Source: a virus
Length of the DNA: 33,731 bases
Reading direction: 5' to 3' (one strand)
IMG/VR virus record: IMGVR_UViG_3300033571_008538
Span: 1-33,731 of that record
Shown here in pieces: positions 5,396 to 13,206 of the stretch. The notes under the pieces are model-generated. The model had not been told where the DNA came from, ran no database searches, and saw only the letters and a list, made by a program, of their open reading frames with translations. Both the position numbers and the translations under genes were made by a program. How positions within the stretch are numbered: position 1 is the stretch's first letter; each line of letters starts with the position of its first letter.

Positions 5396-5910
5396 CGTGA
5401 ACTCCACGGGCGGTTACTGACTAGGCTTGTGGCCTTGCTCTTTTTGCGGATGTCCTTGGCCATTACTTGTTCCACGGAGTTGCGTGGAATGTCACGCCAG
5501 CTCTTATAGTCACTGCTTTGCAAGTGGCCTGTTTCCCAGCTAATGCCAGCCAAACGGAATGAAATTCCCACGTGCTCGCCAAGGCGAAAAGCGGTTTCGT
5601 TGTCCCAATCCGCAAACCATAGATCCGCGTTTTTGCCTGACTGCTTAAGCGGCACCCAATCGAACGCGAGGCCGTAGTTGTGATAGCTTTCCCCTGGCTT
5701 GGCCTTAGTCACGATCCGGCCGCTAGCCGTTCTGCCTTTTGCATAAAGCGCGGCCTGCTCCTCCATGGTACGGCGGCCGCAGTAGATAAGCGGCTCGATC
5801 CGGCTTGTTACCATTTCGTTCACCCATCCCCTGACCTGCTTTTGGAAGCTGGCGTCTAGGGAATCAATGGCTCGCAAGGTGCGGGAGCTAGCTTCCGCAA
5901 GACTGGTCAC
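5392..5910 (-). CDS. Endolysin, M15 family L-Ala-D-Glu-type peptidase
   Basis: 172 residues. The zinc-site pattern is complete: SYHNYGLAFDWV gives His77 and Asp84, and ETGHLQ gives Glu126 and His129, as in VanY/M15 endolysins such as that of T5. An N-terminal helix region with CGRRTMEEQAALYAKGR is typical of the family. It should cleave the peptide cross-bridge of host peptidoglycan. No signal peptide is visible, so a holin is needed. It follows the spanin genes in the lysis module. The C-terminal 30 residues after WRDIP are basic and not part of the domain. Confidence 0.85.
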   Translation of the reverse strand: MTSLAEASSRTLRAIDSLDASFQKQVRGWVNEMVTSRIEPLIYCGRRTMEEQAALYAKGRTASGRIVTKAKPGESYHNYGLAFDWVPLKQSGKNADLWFADWDNETAFRLGEHVGISFRLAGISWETGHLQSSDYKSWRDIPRNSVEQVMAKDIRKKSKATSLVSNRPWSSR

Positions 5911-6158
5911 TGATTCCTCGCTCGCTCTCTCGCAGTTTCTGCCAAGCTATCAGATAACGCCTTGAGCGATTGCGCAAACAGATCTCGGTAAGCTTGTGGG
6001 CAGGGCTTGTTTGCTCGTTCGGCTTTGTCCCAGGCGTAGATAAAGTACGAGATTGTGTCCGGGCTTGGCGGCGGGCCGTCCTGCGTTTGCGAGGTTGTCG
6101 CACAGGAACAAAGCGCCAGAGCGCTAATCAGTAGGAGGGCGTTTAGTCCACCACGCAT
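5907..6158 (-). CDS. Outer-membrane spanin-like lipoprotein (Rz1-like)
   Basis: 83 residues with a signal sequence (LNALLLISALALCSCATT) that carries lipobox-type cysteines. The mature part is Pro-rich then charged and helical, the layout of o-spanins. The start lies inside the end of the TM-anchored partner at 6124-6291 (35-base overlap), the usual Rz/Rz1 arrangement. The pair would bridge inner and outer membranes and fuse them in the last step of Gram-negative lysis. It is followed with a four-base overlap by the endolysin. Confidence 0.65.
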   Translation of the reverse strand: MRGGLNALLLISALALCSCATTSQTQDGPPPSPDTISYFIYAWDKAERANKPCPQAYRDLFAQSLKALSDSLAETARERARNQ

Positions 6159-6291
6159 CTATGTCTCTCAGTCTTTTGCGGCGTTCTAGCTCGATGGATT
6201 CAAAGTTACGCTGAAGCGGCGATTTGCGTTTTAAGAACCACAGCAAGATACCCAGCAAACTGCCCACGACGCCGACGATCGTGGCGATCAT
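6124..6291 (-). CDS. Inner-membrane spanin-like protein (Rz-like)
   Basis: The start is set at ATG 6291, because the frame upstream of it overlaps the holin-like gene. 55 residues: one N-terminal membrane helix (MIATIVGVVGSLLGILLWFL) followed by a basic, charged helix (ESIELERRKRLRDIDAWW). This is N-in, periplasmic-tail topology as for i-spanins, although shorter than lambda Rz. The overlap with the lipoprotein gene is the main support. Alternatively it could be another small lysis membrane protein. Confidence 0.6.
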   Translation of the reverse strand: MIATIVGVVGSLLGILLWFLKRKSPLQRNFESIELERRKRLRDIDAWWTKRPPTD

Positions 6292-6295
6292 TATT

Positions 6296-6466
6296 TTACT
6301 TTCGGCTGAATTTAGAAAGCACGTCCACGACGGCCTGCAGGGCTTTCTCAGGCTGGTCGCCGGGGATAAAGGATGCGATTGCAATAACCGCTGTCAGCAG
6401 TGCAGTGATCGCGCCGAGAACTCCAAGCCAATCGACGCTAAGCAAGGTGGGGATGAGTTGTTCCAT
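6296..6466 (-). CDS. Holin-like small membrane protein (56 aa)
   Basis: ATG at 6466, stop TAA at 6296-6298. A single long hydrophobic region (WLGVLGAITALLTAVIAIA) is followed by FIPGDQPEKALQAVVDVLS and a basic end. I recall small proteins with this GDQPEK pattern in phage lysis regions. It lies between a coiled-coil membrane protein and the spanin pair, the usual position for a holin. The ribosome site is in a small hairpin (6468-6479), which may tie its translation to the upstream gene. The hole-forming role is inferred. Confidence 0.55.
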   Translation of the reverse strand: MEQLIPTLLSVDWLGVLGAITALLTAVIAIASFIPGDQPEKALQAVVDVLSKFSRK

Positions 6467-6467
6467 G

Positions 6468-6479
6468 CCCCTAGCGGGG
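6468..6479 (-). promoter_or_regulatory. Hairpin covering the ribosome site of the holin-like gene
   Basis: CCCC-GCTA-GGGG on the mRNA strand pairs the AGGGG ribosome site, one base before the ATG at 6466. The stop codon of the upstream gene lies at 6482-6484, so a terminating ribosome would open the hairpin. This is a possible translational coupling device that sets holin level. Confidence 0.4.
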
Positions 6480-6481
6480 TG

Positions 6482-6742
6482 TCAAAGGCTGAACCGACGC
6501 TTAATCAACTCCCATACGGTGCTTACCACTGCCCCCGACACTAACGCCACTAGCCACAGCTTCGTTTTAATGGTGTGGGCGTCGCGCTCCATGTTAGTAA
6601 GACGGCCGTGGTACTCGCCGAGGCTGGCTTGGGAGCGTTCTAGTAAATCTAAAATTACCGACTGGCGGGTCTCGATCCGGGCTATAGATTCTCGGACTAG
6701 GCTTAACCGCTCAGAAAGTTCAGCGACTTGGTCGGTGCTCAT
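6482..6742 (-). CDS. Coiled-coil protein with C-terminal membrane anchor (lysis-region)
   Basis: 86 residues. The first 60 form heptad-like helices (ELSERLSLVRESIARIETR, then ERSQASLGEYHGRL). A membrane segment follows (LWLVALVSGAVVSTVW) with a short basic tail. Similar tail-anchored coiled-coil proteins sit in phage lysis cassettes as holin or antiholin candidates. The start overlaps the stop of the 51-residue gene (ATGA). The exact role is unknown. Confidence 0.6.
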   Translation of the reverse strand: MSTDQVAELSERLSLVRESIARIETRQSVILDLLERSQASLGEYHGRLTNMERDAHTIKTKLWLVALVSGAVVSTVWELIKRRFSL

Positions 6743-6894
6743 AGCGTGGCCGTTTCTGCGCCTTCGGCAATACGCACCATTTCCTCACCCTTTTCGTTGT
6801 AAAACATCTCGATATATCCCTCTGCCTCAAGCCAGCGCAGGCTGGCAGTAAATTCACGCCAGCCGGGCGTATTGCGATCGTCGGGCGCAGTCAT
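6739..6894 (-). CDS. Small hypothetical protein (51 aa)
   Basis: ATG at 6894 directly follows the stop of the lipoprotein gene, and its TGA overlaps the next ATG. The product has a helix with REFTASLRWLEAEGYIEMFY and a strand EEMVRIAEG, reminiscent of a small winged-helix or antirepressor fragment. It is too short for a firm family call. Tight packing supports that it is translated. Confidence 0.5.
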   Translation of the reverse strand: MTAPDDRNTPGWREFTASLRWLEAEGYIEMFYNEKGEEMVRIAEGAETATL

Positions 6895-7017
6895 TCATTT
6901 CACCTGGCCCGCATCGGCGGCGGCCCCCATATCCGAATAGCGCGGGAGCTGTGTGTCGGTTTCGGTGCGCCGTGGCGAGCAGGAGCAGAGCAATAGGGTG
7001 ATGAGAAGGAGGGGCAT
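6895..7017 (-). CDS. Small lipoprotein (40 aa)
   Basis: ATG at 7017 overlaps the stop of the lectin-like tail gene (TAATG). The N-terminus is a short signal with cysteines (MPLLLITLLLCSCSP), followed by about 25 polar residues. It is the second lipobox-type peptide of the lysis region, after the one at 5907. Small phage lipoproteins may act as spanin parts or block superinfection. The sequence does not decide between them. Confidence 0.5.
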   Translation of the reverse strand: MPLLLITLLLCSCSPRRTETDTQLPRYSDMGAAADAGQVK

Positions 7018-7847
7018 TAGGGTAGTCCTAGCCCTTGGCCGAGGGTGTTTTTGTAGAGATTGTATAAAAGTAGTTTATTGGCTTGAGATACATCGGTAGT
7101 TGGGAAGTAACTCGCAAAAGCCATCGTGCCAGTAAAGGTATCGGCTACATTCTGACCTCCGCCAATATGTAAAGCGTTTTTCCCATTCGCAGCTGAATTT
7201 CTCGAGAGTGTTCCAAATGTTGAATTCAACTGTGCATTAAAGTTGTTTGTAGTTGTCGCGTAATTTGCGGAAGCACCTAACCAATTAAATGTATTCAAGT
7301 TTGGCGATCCCGCGAATGATACTTGTGTGAATACAGATCCAGAAAAGGAGCTTATGCTAGAAAGCGTTGTTGTATTTGCTGAAACTCCCGCATTCAAGGG
7401 AGTTGCAGGTTGTGTAGCAGAACCAATATATCTTCTATTTCCAGAAGATGTTGCGGTTAATGAGCCAACCGCAAAACTAGAATTTGATGAATCATAAGCC
7501 ATTGTAAATCCTGTGTTAATAAACTTAAAAGTGCTGTCGTTTGGGTAAATTATCCCATCGGCTCCCCAAGATATTGTTCCGTTCATAGTGCCGTTATTGA
7601 TTCCGTATCCACCTAAGCTATACACAGTGGTTCCAGTTCCAGCGTTTTGTGTGGAACGTAGAGGCCAGCTAACCATACTACTCCAAAGGCCGAGGTCTTT
7701 TACGCCAAACACAAAAGCGTTAATTTGTCCTCTTGCCGCTTGATTGGTTACGCCAGCGGTTGCAAAAAATGCGCTTGCGTCTGGGTCGAATCCGCTGCGA
7801 AAAAACCCTTTACGATTAAGGATTCCGCTTGCAGCAAAGAACCCCAC
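7017..7847 (-). CDS. LamG/concanavalin-like tail or receptor-binding protein
   Basis: 276 residues from GTG 7847, directly after the TAA of the upstream fibre gene. The sequence is Ser/Thr/Asn-rich and beta-strand-like. The end has the pattern common in LamG-type phage proteins: FTGTMAFASYFPTTDVSQ followed by a helix LYNLYKNTLGQGL. Such domains bind carbohydrate. It is the last structural gene before lysis, the common position for a receptor-binding protein. No catalytic residues are evident. Confidence 0.6.
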   Translation of the reverse strand: MGFFAASGILNRKGFFRSGFDPDASAFFATAGVTNQAARGQINAFVFGVKDLGLWSSMVSWPLRSTQNAGTGTTVYSLGGYGINNGTMNGTISWGADGIIYPNDSTFKFINTGFTMAYDSSNSSFAVGSLTATSSGNRRYIGSATQPATPLNAGVSANTTTLSSISSFSGSVFTQVSFAGSPNLNTFNWLGASANYATTTNNFNAQLNSTFGTLSRNSAANGKNALHIGGGQNVADTFTGTMAFASYFPTTDVSQANKLLLYNLYKNTLGQGLGLP

Positions 7848-8969
7848 TTACGCCTCCAATATGGTGAAGCAAGAAGCTGTTACGCTGGACAATAAATTAA
7901 CTGCACCGGTAGGAATGTAGCTACCTTCAAAGGTTAGCCCAGCCCCCGAAAATAGCTGAATGCCTTGGGTGGTGGTTGGGGTAAATCCAATTCCGACTGT
8001 AATTACATTTGAGGCCGTTGTGACATTCTGAATTAAAAGATATTTTCTATTAGTGTTAGTTACAGCCGATGTCGCAAAAGCCGTGTTCGCCGTAGTGACA
8101 GAGCCGAATCTTGTTGTTAGAGAGCCGTTGGATGAGTTGGCCGTGACCGTCCCACTAATCGCCGGAAGCGAGCCAATAGTGACGCTATTGCCTACTGTTA
8201 CAGAGCCAATCTGTTGCGTCCCTGCTCCGATGGTGACTGTGCCAGAGATAACAAGAGGGGTAGAACCACCTCCACTTGAGCCGATGGGGTCTTGTGCAGT
8301 ATTATATAATACAACTGGCAAGGGTTTGCCGCCGCTAGCAAGACCGACCGCATTATATTCTTCGTCATCTGCATACCCAATTCTCAATGCTTTTGATGGA
8401 TACGTTCCTAGAGGCGTGCTTGCAAAATCCCCACCATTCGCCGTCACCGTACCAGAGATGGGGAGAGGGTTATAGGTTGTAACACTATCGCCAATCGAAT
8501 TTCCTAAAAGTATTTGTATTGGAAGAGGCTTGCCATACGCATCACATCCAGCAGAATTAAAATGTTCCTCGTCTCCCCACCCGATTCTAACTGCACTACT
8601 AGGCATTGTTGTGCTATAACTAAGAAATCCTATTGATTGAGCAACATTACTAAGGTTCGCCGTCACCGTTCCAGAAATGGCGGGTAGGGAGCTAACGGTC
8701 ACTGTCGTGCTGGCCAACTGATCGTCGTAATAAATTACTAGAGCAGCGGTAGTCGTTAGCCCAGCAGTCGCCGCAACCAGGGTAAGCGCGGTGTTTGCGC
8801 CTGACGTAAAAGCAGAGGCAGTAACTGAGCTATCCGCAAAGTTGTACATGATCCGCCCGCGATCCGCTGCCGTTACGAGCAAGAGCTGATCGCGATCAAT
8901 ATTTAGCCCGGTGAGAGTTAGGACATTTGTGGTGGGCGAGTAGGAATAATTAGGCCAGATCTGTTTCAT
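7848..8969 (-). CDS. Virion fibre protein with repeated ISGTVTA strands
   Basis: 373 residues. It has four copies of a strand motif of the type LPxISGTVTAN, and two copies of a longer module with (D/E)EEx(F/Y)N...GKPLPV. The C-terminus (about 310-373) is a beta-rich cap, RKYLLIQNVTTAS through SCFTILEA, of a kind I recognise from phage structural proteins. It is likely a trimeric fibre or tail-tip protein. ATG 8969 is preceded by AAGGAG at a longer than usual distance. The neighbours are both tail proteins. Confidence 0.6.
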   Translation of the reverse strand: MKQIWPNYSYSPTTNVLTLTGLNIDRDQLLLVTAADRGRIMYNFADSSVTASAFTSGANTALTLVAATAGLTTTAALVIYYDDQLASTTVTVSSLPAISGTVTANLSNVAQSIGFLSYSTTMPSSAVRIGWGDEEHFNSAGCDAYGKPLPIQILLGNSIGDSVTTYNPLPISGTVTANGGDFASTPLGTYPSKALRIGYADDEEYNAVGLASGGKPLPVVLYNTAQDPIGSSGGGSTPLVISGTVTIGAGTQQIGSVTVGNSVTIGSLPAISGTVTANSSNGSLTTRFGSVTTANTAFATSAVTNTNRKYLLIQNVTTASNVITVGIGFTPTTTQGIQLFSGAGLTFEGSYIPTGAVNLLSSVTASCFTILEA

Positions 8970-8986
8970 TTAGATTGTGCTCCTTG

Positions 8987-9127
8987 TCATCCAAGGGCGA
9001 TTGCCAGCGCCACGGCCGTGCCAGTAGTAACGCCAGCAGCTCCACCCCCACCGCCACCCGTTACGATGGGCGTGCCTACGGCGACCGTTATGCTGGCAGG
9101 CCCGCAGACTGTGGCCGTGATGGGCAT
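8987..9127 (-). CDS. Small Gly/Ala/Thr-rich protein (46 aa)
   Basis: ATG at 9127 overlaps the stop of the upstream gene (TAATG). The product contains a run of glycines (VTGGGGGGAAGVTTGTAVAL) flanked by hydrophobic residues. It could be a low-complexity virion peptide or linker protein. The gene is small but fills the space between two tail genes with an overlapping start, which supports it. No family is recognised. Confidence 0.5.
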   Translation of the reverse strand: MPITATVCGPASITVAVGTPIVTGGGGGGAAGVTTGTAVALAIALG

Positions 9128-9462
9128 TATTCAGTCACCTCGCCTGCGACCGTAACAGATCCTTGCAATAGGCGGATTTTAGTGGCGGCAGATGTCGTAA
9201 GTAATAAATCCCACTTGCCCCCGCTGATAGGTAGGGCGCTGGCGGTAGCGGCGTTTAACGCCAGGGTAAGGCTGCCGGTAGTGCCGGTAGCAGTGACAGT
9301 CGAAAACGTGGCCAGCAGGTTGCCATTATAGGTATCGCGGATCTGAGCGGCAGCGGTTGCGCCTGCAAGGGAATAAGTTGCGCCGGTGCCGTCCTTAACC
9401 GCTATTTCTAAGGCAAGATCCACGCCCTGTTCTACGGTTAGATTATATACGCCAGCGGCCAT
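9127..9462 (-). CDS. Tail/baseplate-type beta protein (111 aa)
   Basis: The pattern VYNLTVEQGVDLALEIAVKD, then AAAQIRDTYNGNLLATF, LTLALNAATASALP and WDLLLTT...RLLQGSVTVAGEV is that of a common phage tail-accessory protein that folds as a small beta sandwich. Members typically sit among fibre genes. It probably links fibre subunits or is part of the tail tip. The call rests on pattern and position. Confidence 0.6.
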   Translation of the reverse strand: MAAGVYNLTVEQGVDLALEIAVKDGTGATYSLAGATAAAQIRDTYNGNLLATFSTVTATGTTGSLTLALNAATASALPISGGKWDLLLTTSAATKIRLLQGSVTVAGEVTE

Positions 9463-9487
9463 ACTTCTGGATGGCGTGTGTCAAAGG

Positions 9488-10006
9488 CTAATCTGTATAA
9501 GTCCAGTAAGAGGCTGGTTCAATAGTTCCACTTGCGGGAGGTATATCATCCTCTTCGGTTACTCGATACAGAGGATAACTTTGCCCAAAGAAAGTAAATG
9601 ACCCCACTTCTTTTGTTTCACCTTGTTCAAAAGCAGAAGTATATCTAACAGAACCAGATTCTCCAATCACTCCTCTTAAGAAAAAGTATGGTTCAACGCC
9701 ATACAACGTGGGATTTGAATTAGAGTCAACGAAAGGGCCATTTAGAAGAAATGTATTATCTTCATCGTCCGGAGAAAAAGAACCCTCAACGCCGAAGGTA
9801 TTACAAACCAAATAAGTCTCATTTTGGGCGGTTTGTGTAAATGTCCTAGCAGAAACCGGCGCATCTCCGCTAATTGCAATCGTCCAGCTTTTTACTTTCC
9901 AATAAATTTCCATCGCATCTTCTAGGGATTGCGTGGCTAAGTCTGGAAGTTCGAGTAAACAAGACGGGAAATAACCGCTGTAGCTAGCGTGGAGAACTTT
10001 AGCCAT
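9488..10006 (-). CDS. Hypothetical tail-region protein (172 aa)
   Basis: Rich in aromatic and acidic residues, mostly beta-like, with no signal or membrane segment. It lies between the NHL propeller protein and the small beta protein, all in the same direction with short gaps. It is presumably a tail-tip or fibre-associated component. No family is recognised. Confidence 0.55.
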   Translation of the reverse strand: MAKVLHASYSGYFPSCLLELPDLATQSLEDAMEIYWKVKSWTIAISGDAPVSARTFTQTAQNETYLVCNTFGVEGSFSPDDEDNTFLLNGPFVDSNSNPTLYGVEPYFFLRGVIGESGSVRYTSAFEQGETKEVGSFTFFGQSYPLYRVTEEDDIPPASGTIEPASYWTYTD

Positions 10007-10036
10007 AAGGATTTTTTTAGGGTAACTGCCCTATGT

Positions 10037-11089
10037 TTAAGTAGAATTTCTAATTGTGCTGTTGCCCGTATCTGCCACAAAAAGTTTTCCCGCTGTATCT
10101 ACGGTAATGCCAGCGGGCTGGCTAAACCTAGCGGCTGAACCAACACCGTCGGTACTACCAGAAGAACCTACGAGGCCAGCTAGGGTAGTTACTACCCCCG
10201 CGCTTGTTACTTTTCGGATTGTATTACTGCCCCTATCCGTTACAAAAATATTTCCCAATGTGTCTACTGAAATTCCATAAGGACTACTAAATCTAGCGGA
10301 TGATCCAGTGCCGTTGGTACTGCCAGAAGAGCCTGCAAGGCCAGCCAAGGTAGTAACGACACCTGTGCTTGTTACTTTTCGGATTGTGTTATTGCCCGTA
10401 TCTGCCACAAAAAGATTTCCTGCTGTGTCTGCGGTAATGCCATAAGGATTATTAAATCTAGCGGCTGAACCAGTACCGTCGGTACTACCAGAAGAACCTG
10501 CAGTTCCAGCTAGGGTAGTAACAACCCCTGCACTTGTTACTTTTCGAATTGTGTTGTTGTATGTATCTACCACAAAAAGATTCCCTGATGTATCTACGGT
10601 AATCCCAAAGGGTAAATTAAAGCTAGCGACTGAGCCAGTGCCGTCGGCACTGCCAGTCAAATACGTAGTTCCAGCTAGAGTAGTTACAACTCCTGCGCTT
10701 GTTATTTTGCGAATTGTGGCGGTCTGTGTATCTGCAACAAACACGTTGCCTGCTGTATCAACGGCAACTCCGTTGGGCAAAGTAAACCTAGCGGCTGAGC
10801 CAGTACCGTCGGTACCGCCAGAAGAACCCGCAAGTCCCGCAAGTGTTGTTACAACCCCTGCGCTTGTTACTTTGCGGATTATGCTGTTATCTGTATCTGC
10901 CACAAAGATATTGCCTGTCGTATCTGCGGCAATTCCATAAGGACTACTAAATCTAGCGGCTGAACCAGTACCGTCGGTACTACCAGAAGAACCTGCGAGG
11001 CCAGCTAATGTGCCAAAATATAAGTCTATATCTGATATTGTAATTCCGATTGCAATTTGAGATAGTGAGACATTAGAAAATTTTATCAT
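10037..11089 (-). CDS. NHL-repeat six-bladed beta-propeller virion protein
   Basis: 350 residues. After a 25-residue lead (IKFSNVSLSQIAIGI) come six near-identical 55-residue repeats. Each has the order TLAG, DGTG, ARF, PxGIxVD, GNLFVAD, NxTIRKV, GVVT, the NHL signature seen in bacterial six-bladed propellers. The last blade is cut short (ends TIRNST), so ring closure may use the N-terminal strand. Propellers bind ligands or proteins on one face, and here one would form a fibre or receptor-binding part. The gene overlaps the preceding fibre gene (ATGA), so it is in the tail operon. High repeat identity suggests recent duplication or recombination between blades. Confidence 0.8.
   Translation of the reverse strand: MIKFSNVSLSQIAIGITISDIDLYFGTLAGLAGSSGSTDGTGSAARFSSPYGIAADTTGNIFVADTDNSIIRKVTSAGVVTTLAGLAGSSGGTDGTGSAARFTLPNGVAVDTAGNVFVADTQTATIRKITSAGVVTTLAGTTYLTGSADGTGSVASFNLPFGITVDTSGNLFVVDTYNNTIRKVTSAGVVTTLAGTAGSSGSTDGTGSAARFNNPYGITADTAGNLFVADTGNNTIRKVTSTGVVTTLAGLAGSSGSTNGTGSSARFSSPYGISVDTLGNIFVTDRGSNTIRKVTSAGVVTTLAGLVGSSGSTDGVGSAARFSQPAGITVDTAGKLFVADTGNSTIRNST
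10050..11010 (-). repeat. Six tandem coding repeats of about 165 bases (NHL blades)
   Basis: The DNA repeats in a 165-base period, with conserved stretches such as the complements of GTAACAAGCGC and CTAGCGGCTGAACC. The period equals one propeller blade. Because DNA and protein are both highly similar between units, copy number could vary between phage variants. It also produces spurious open frames on the opposite strand. Confidence 0.75.
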
Positions 11090-12909
11090 TGATAGTTCAG
11101 TACAGTAATTCGGAAAGTCTGGGCGGACTGGGTCTTTTGGCTACCAGTTGCATTGACCGCATCAATTTCAAGGCCATCTGCGGCTGTGACGTGTCCTTCA
11201 AATGATAAGCCCTCACAAACTGCCGAAGGCAATCCAAGCAAAACAATGTCATTCAGCTTGCATCCAGTAACAACAACACTAACAGAGTTTGTTGAGTTTG
11301 CGGAAATGCTCCCAAAGTTGATTGAAGCGGTTGTTGATAATGTTCTGAAAGCACCATTGCCAGTTCCCATCGCAATATAATAACTACCAGAAATTGCCAC
11401 ATTATTTGCACCTATGGTTACAACCGTTCCGCCAGAACCAAGAGTCCCGGTTTCCCAATTTACGGCAGTTACCCCAGCTGAGTTTTTAAGAACTCGATTG
11501 CCCCAATCCACTGAAGTTACCGCAGACGAGTCAGCTAAAAATCTTGTAGTTGCAGAGACATTTCCACTCCAATCTGTCACCGCATTTGCCGAACCACCAG
11601 CAACGCCAACAGTAACTGTGTTGTCTATTAAACCTAAATTTACCAAGGCACTTACAACATTTGTATTGGACGGCTTGGCGACAGGGCTTGCGGTAAAGAA
11701 TCCTAGCCCAACGGTGCTTGCTGTTAGTTTTGTCGCTCCGTCTGAACTAATTATTCTGCGGGCTGTGATTGTGCTATTAAAGCCAGTAGTAGAATTTTGT
11801 AAAAATGCTGCATAGCTCTCGGCGGCCGTAAGGTAGGAGGCTTGGGCGGCCGGTACGGCAGATCCCGTGTTAATTAAATCTCTGCGAACTGTGATATCAG
11901 ATTGGAGAACCGTCTTAGGTGTTCCGCTCTGGATAAGCTCAATCTCAATCTTGCTCGCAATAGTATCTGTGCCAGTTTCGGCAAAAAGCTCATCTAGCTC
12001 GGCTGTCGCCATAGTGACAGTGCTTTGCAAGAAGTTACCAAAGATTACGCCACTTGCGTCTAGGGTAAGAGCGGTCGTAATGTTAGTTAGGCCAAGGTTG
12101 CGAACAAACGTAATAGAGTAGTTTCCGGAATTGTTGCCAATGTCGACGTTAATATTGCCAGAACCGATTGCCGTGATTGAGGTAAGGGCTTCTTGGAAGC
12201 TGGCAGCAGTTGATCCAATAGGGATAGCTGTGGTTGAGTTTGAGCCATAGTTAAGCACCACAGAACCGCCTTCTGCATCAGATCCGATCGCCAAGCTATA
12301 AGTTTCATTCTGAGTAGAGGAGCCATCCTGAATTTTAGTCAACGAAACAATACCAGCCGTAGGTGATGTTGTAAAAGTATCTGAATACACGGCAGGGTTG
12401 CGAACCAAGCGAATAACTTGCTGGGCCGCTACTGATGCGGTTGGGAATCTGCGGGTGTTTACTATGACAGAGCTAGTCGGAAATAGCGTAAAGGGATCGC
12501 CGCCAAAGGACATAGCTGTGCCAAGAGTAGGGGAAGTGATGAGATAGGAAAATTCCTCTTTGCCATAGGATGTGACAGTAATGCCCGTGCCCGCGATTGC
12601 GGAAATGGCGTTATAAACTTGTAGCGCAGACGCATTATAAGATATGGCTGATGATGTAATACTATTTAGAACTAATTTAAATTGCCCGTCGGTTGGGTCG
12701 CCATCAATGCTGCCAATCCCAAGCTTTAGCGACGCACCACTTGTGTCCAGATCCCGCAAAAAACCATTTTGATCTCTCTCTTGCAAGCGTACACGAAGAT
12801 TATACGAGTCGTTTCGAGTTAGAGTGGGTAAAGCTCTATCCCTTACGGCTCCGCGAGATACTAGAATTCCGCTAGTTGTATCAATATAAATGTCTAGGGA
12901 TTGCGCCAT
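11086..12909 (-). CDS. Large tail fibre/tip protein
   Basis: 607 residues, Ser/Thr/Ala/Gly-rich and mostly beta. The N-terminal part (LTRNDSYNLRVRLQERD) resembles a tail-attachment domain. Near residue 390 there is a LTASTVGLGFFTASPVAKPS pattern found in many phage fibre proteins, where it precedes the C-terminal region. The last 70 residues (SVSVVVTGCKLNDIVLLGLP ... FRITVL) form a beta domain also common in phage virion proteins. It follows the small tail genes and overlaps the NHL gene. It is probably part of the host recognition device. Confidence 0.65.
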   Translation of the reverse strand: MAQSLDIYIDTTSGILVSRGAVRDRALPTLTRNDSYNLRVRLQERDQNGFLRDLDTSGASLKLGIGSIDGDPTDGQFKLVLNSITSSAISYNASALQVYNAISAIAGTGITVTSYGKEEFSYLITSPTLGTAMSFGGDPFTLFPTSSVIVNTRRFPTASVAAQQVIRLVRNPAVYSDTFTTSPTAGIVSLTKIQDGSSTQNETYSLAIGSDAEGGSVVLNYGSNSTTAIPIGSTAASFQEALTSITAIGSGNINVDIGNNSGNYSITFVRNLGLTNITTALTLDASGVIFGNFLQSTVTMATAELDELFAETGTDTIASKIEIELIQSGTPKTVLQSDITVRRDLINTGSAVPAAQASYLTAAESYAAFLQNSTTGFNSTITARRIISSDGATKLTASTVGLGFFTASPVAKPSNTNVVSALVNLGLIDNTVTVGVAGGSANAVTDWSGNVSATTRFLADSSAVTSVDWGNRVLKNSAGVTAVNWETGTLGSGGTVVTIGANNVAISGSYYIAMGTGNGAFRTLSTTASINFGSISANSTNSVSVVVTGCKLNDIVLLGLPSAVCEGLSFEGHVTAADGLEIDAVNATGSQKTQSAQTFRITVLNYQ

Positions 12910-12933
12910 TTGGTACTCCTATTGTGTCAATTC

Positions 12934-13197
12934 TCATTCTTCTTCTTCTTTTGGAGTAAGGACAAGAAGCGTGTCTGGGGTTCCATTGCTGCACACGTTT
13001 AACGTAACGACGTTGTATTCGCCACCAGTGCTAGCAGTAATGGAATTAGAGATTTTAAAGCCATTATCCTCCTGAGTAATTGTTATGCCTGTACCGGCCG
13101 TCGGCTTAGTGCATTCGATCCTGCGGATTAAACGATTAAAAAACTCACGAGCAAGCCGTGAGGCACCAGCAAGCTCTTTTAGTTCAGGCTCTCTCAT
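12934..13197 (-). CDS. Small tail-tip accessory protein (87 aa)
   Basis: An N-terminal helix (LKELAGASRLAREFFNRLIRR) is followed by a short beta segment with TGITITQEDNGFKIS and an acidic Glu-rich tail. It resembles short fibre-linked phage proteins with a GxGxxI type motif. It lies between a beta protein and the large fibre gene. The function is inferred from position. Confidence 0.5.
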   Translation of the reverse strand: MREPELKELAGASRLAREFFNRLIRRIECTKPTAGTGITITQEDNGFKISNSITASTGGEYNVVTLNVCSNGTPDTLLVLTPKEEEE

Positions 13198-13206
13198 TTA
13201 AATTTA

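Noticed and set aside
10050-11010. CRISPR array
   Set aside because: The 165-base period encodes NHL blades in one continuous frame, and there are no short repeats with unique spacers.
7017-12909. Diversity-generating retroelement acting on the fibre genes
   Set aside because: No reverse transcriptase or template/variable repeat pair was seen in the window.
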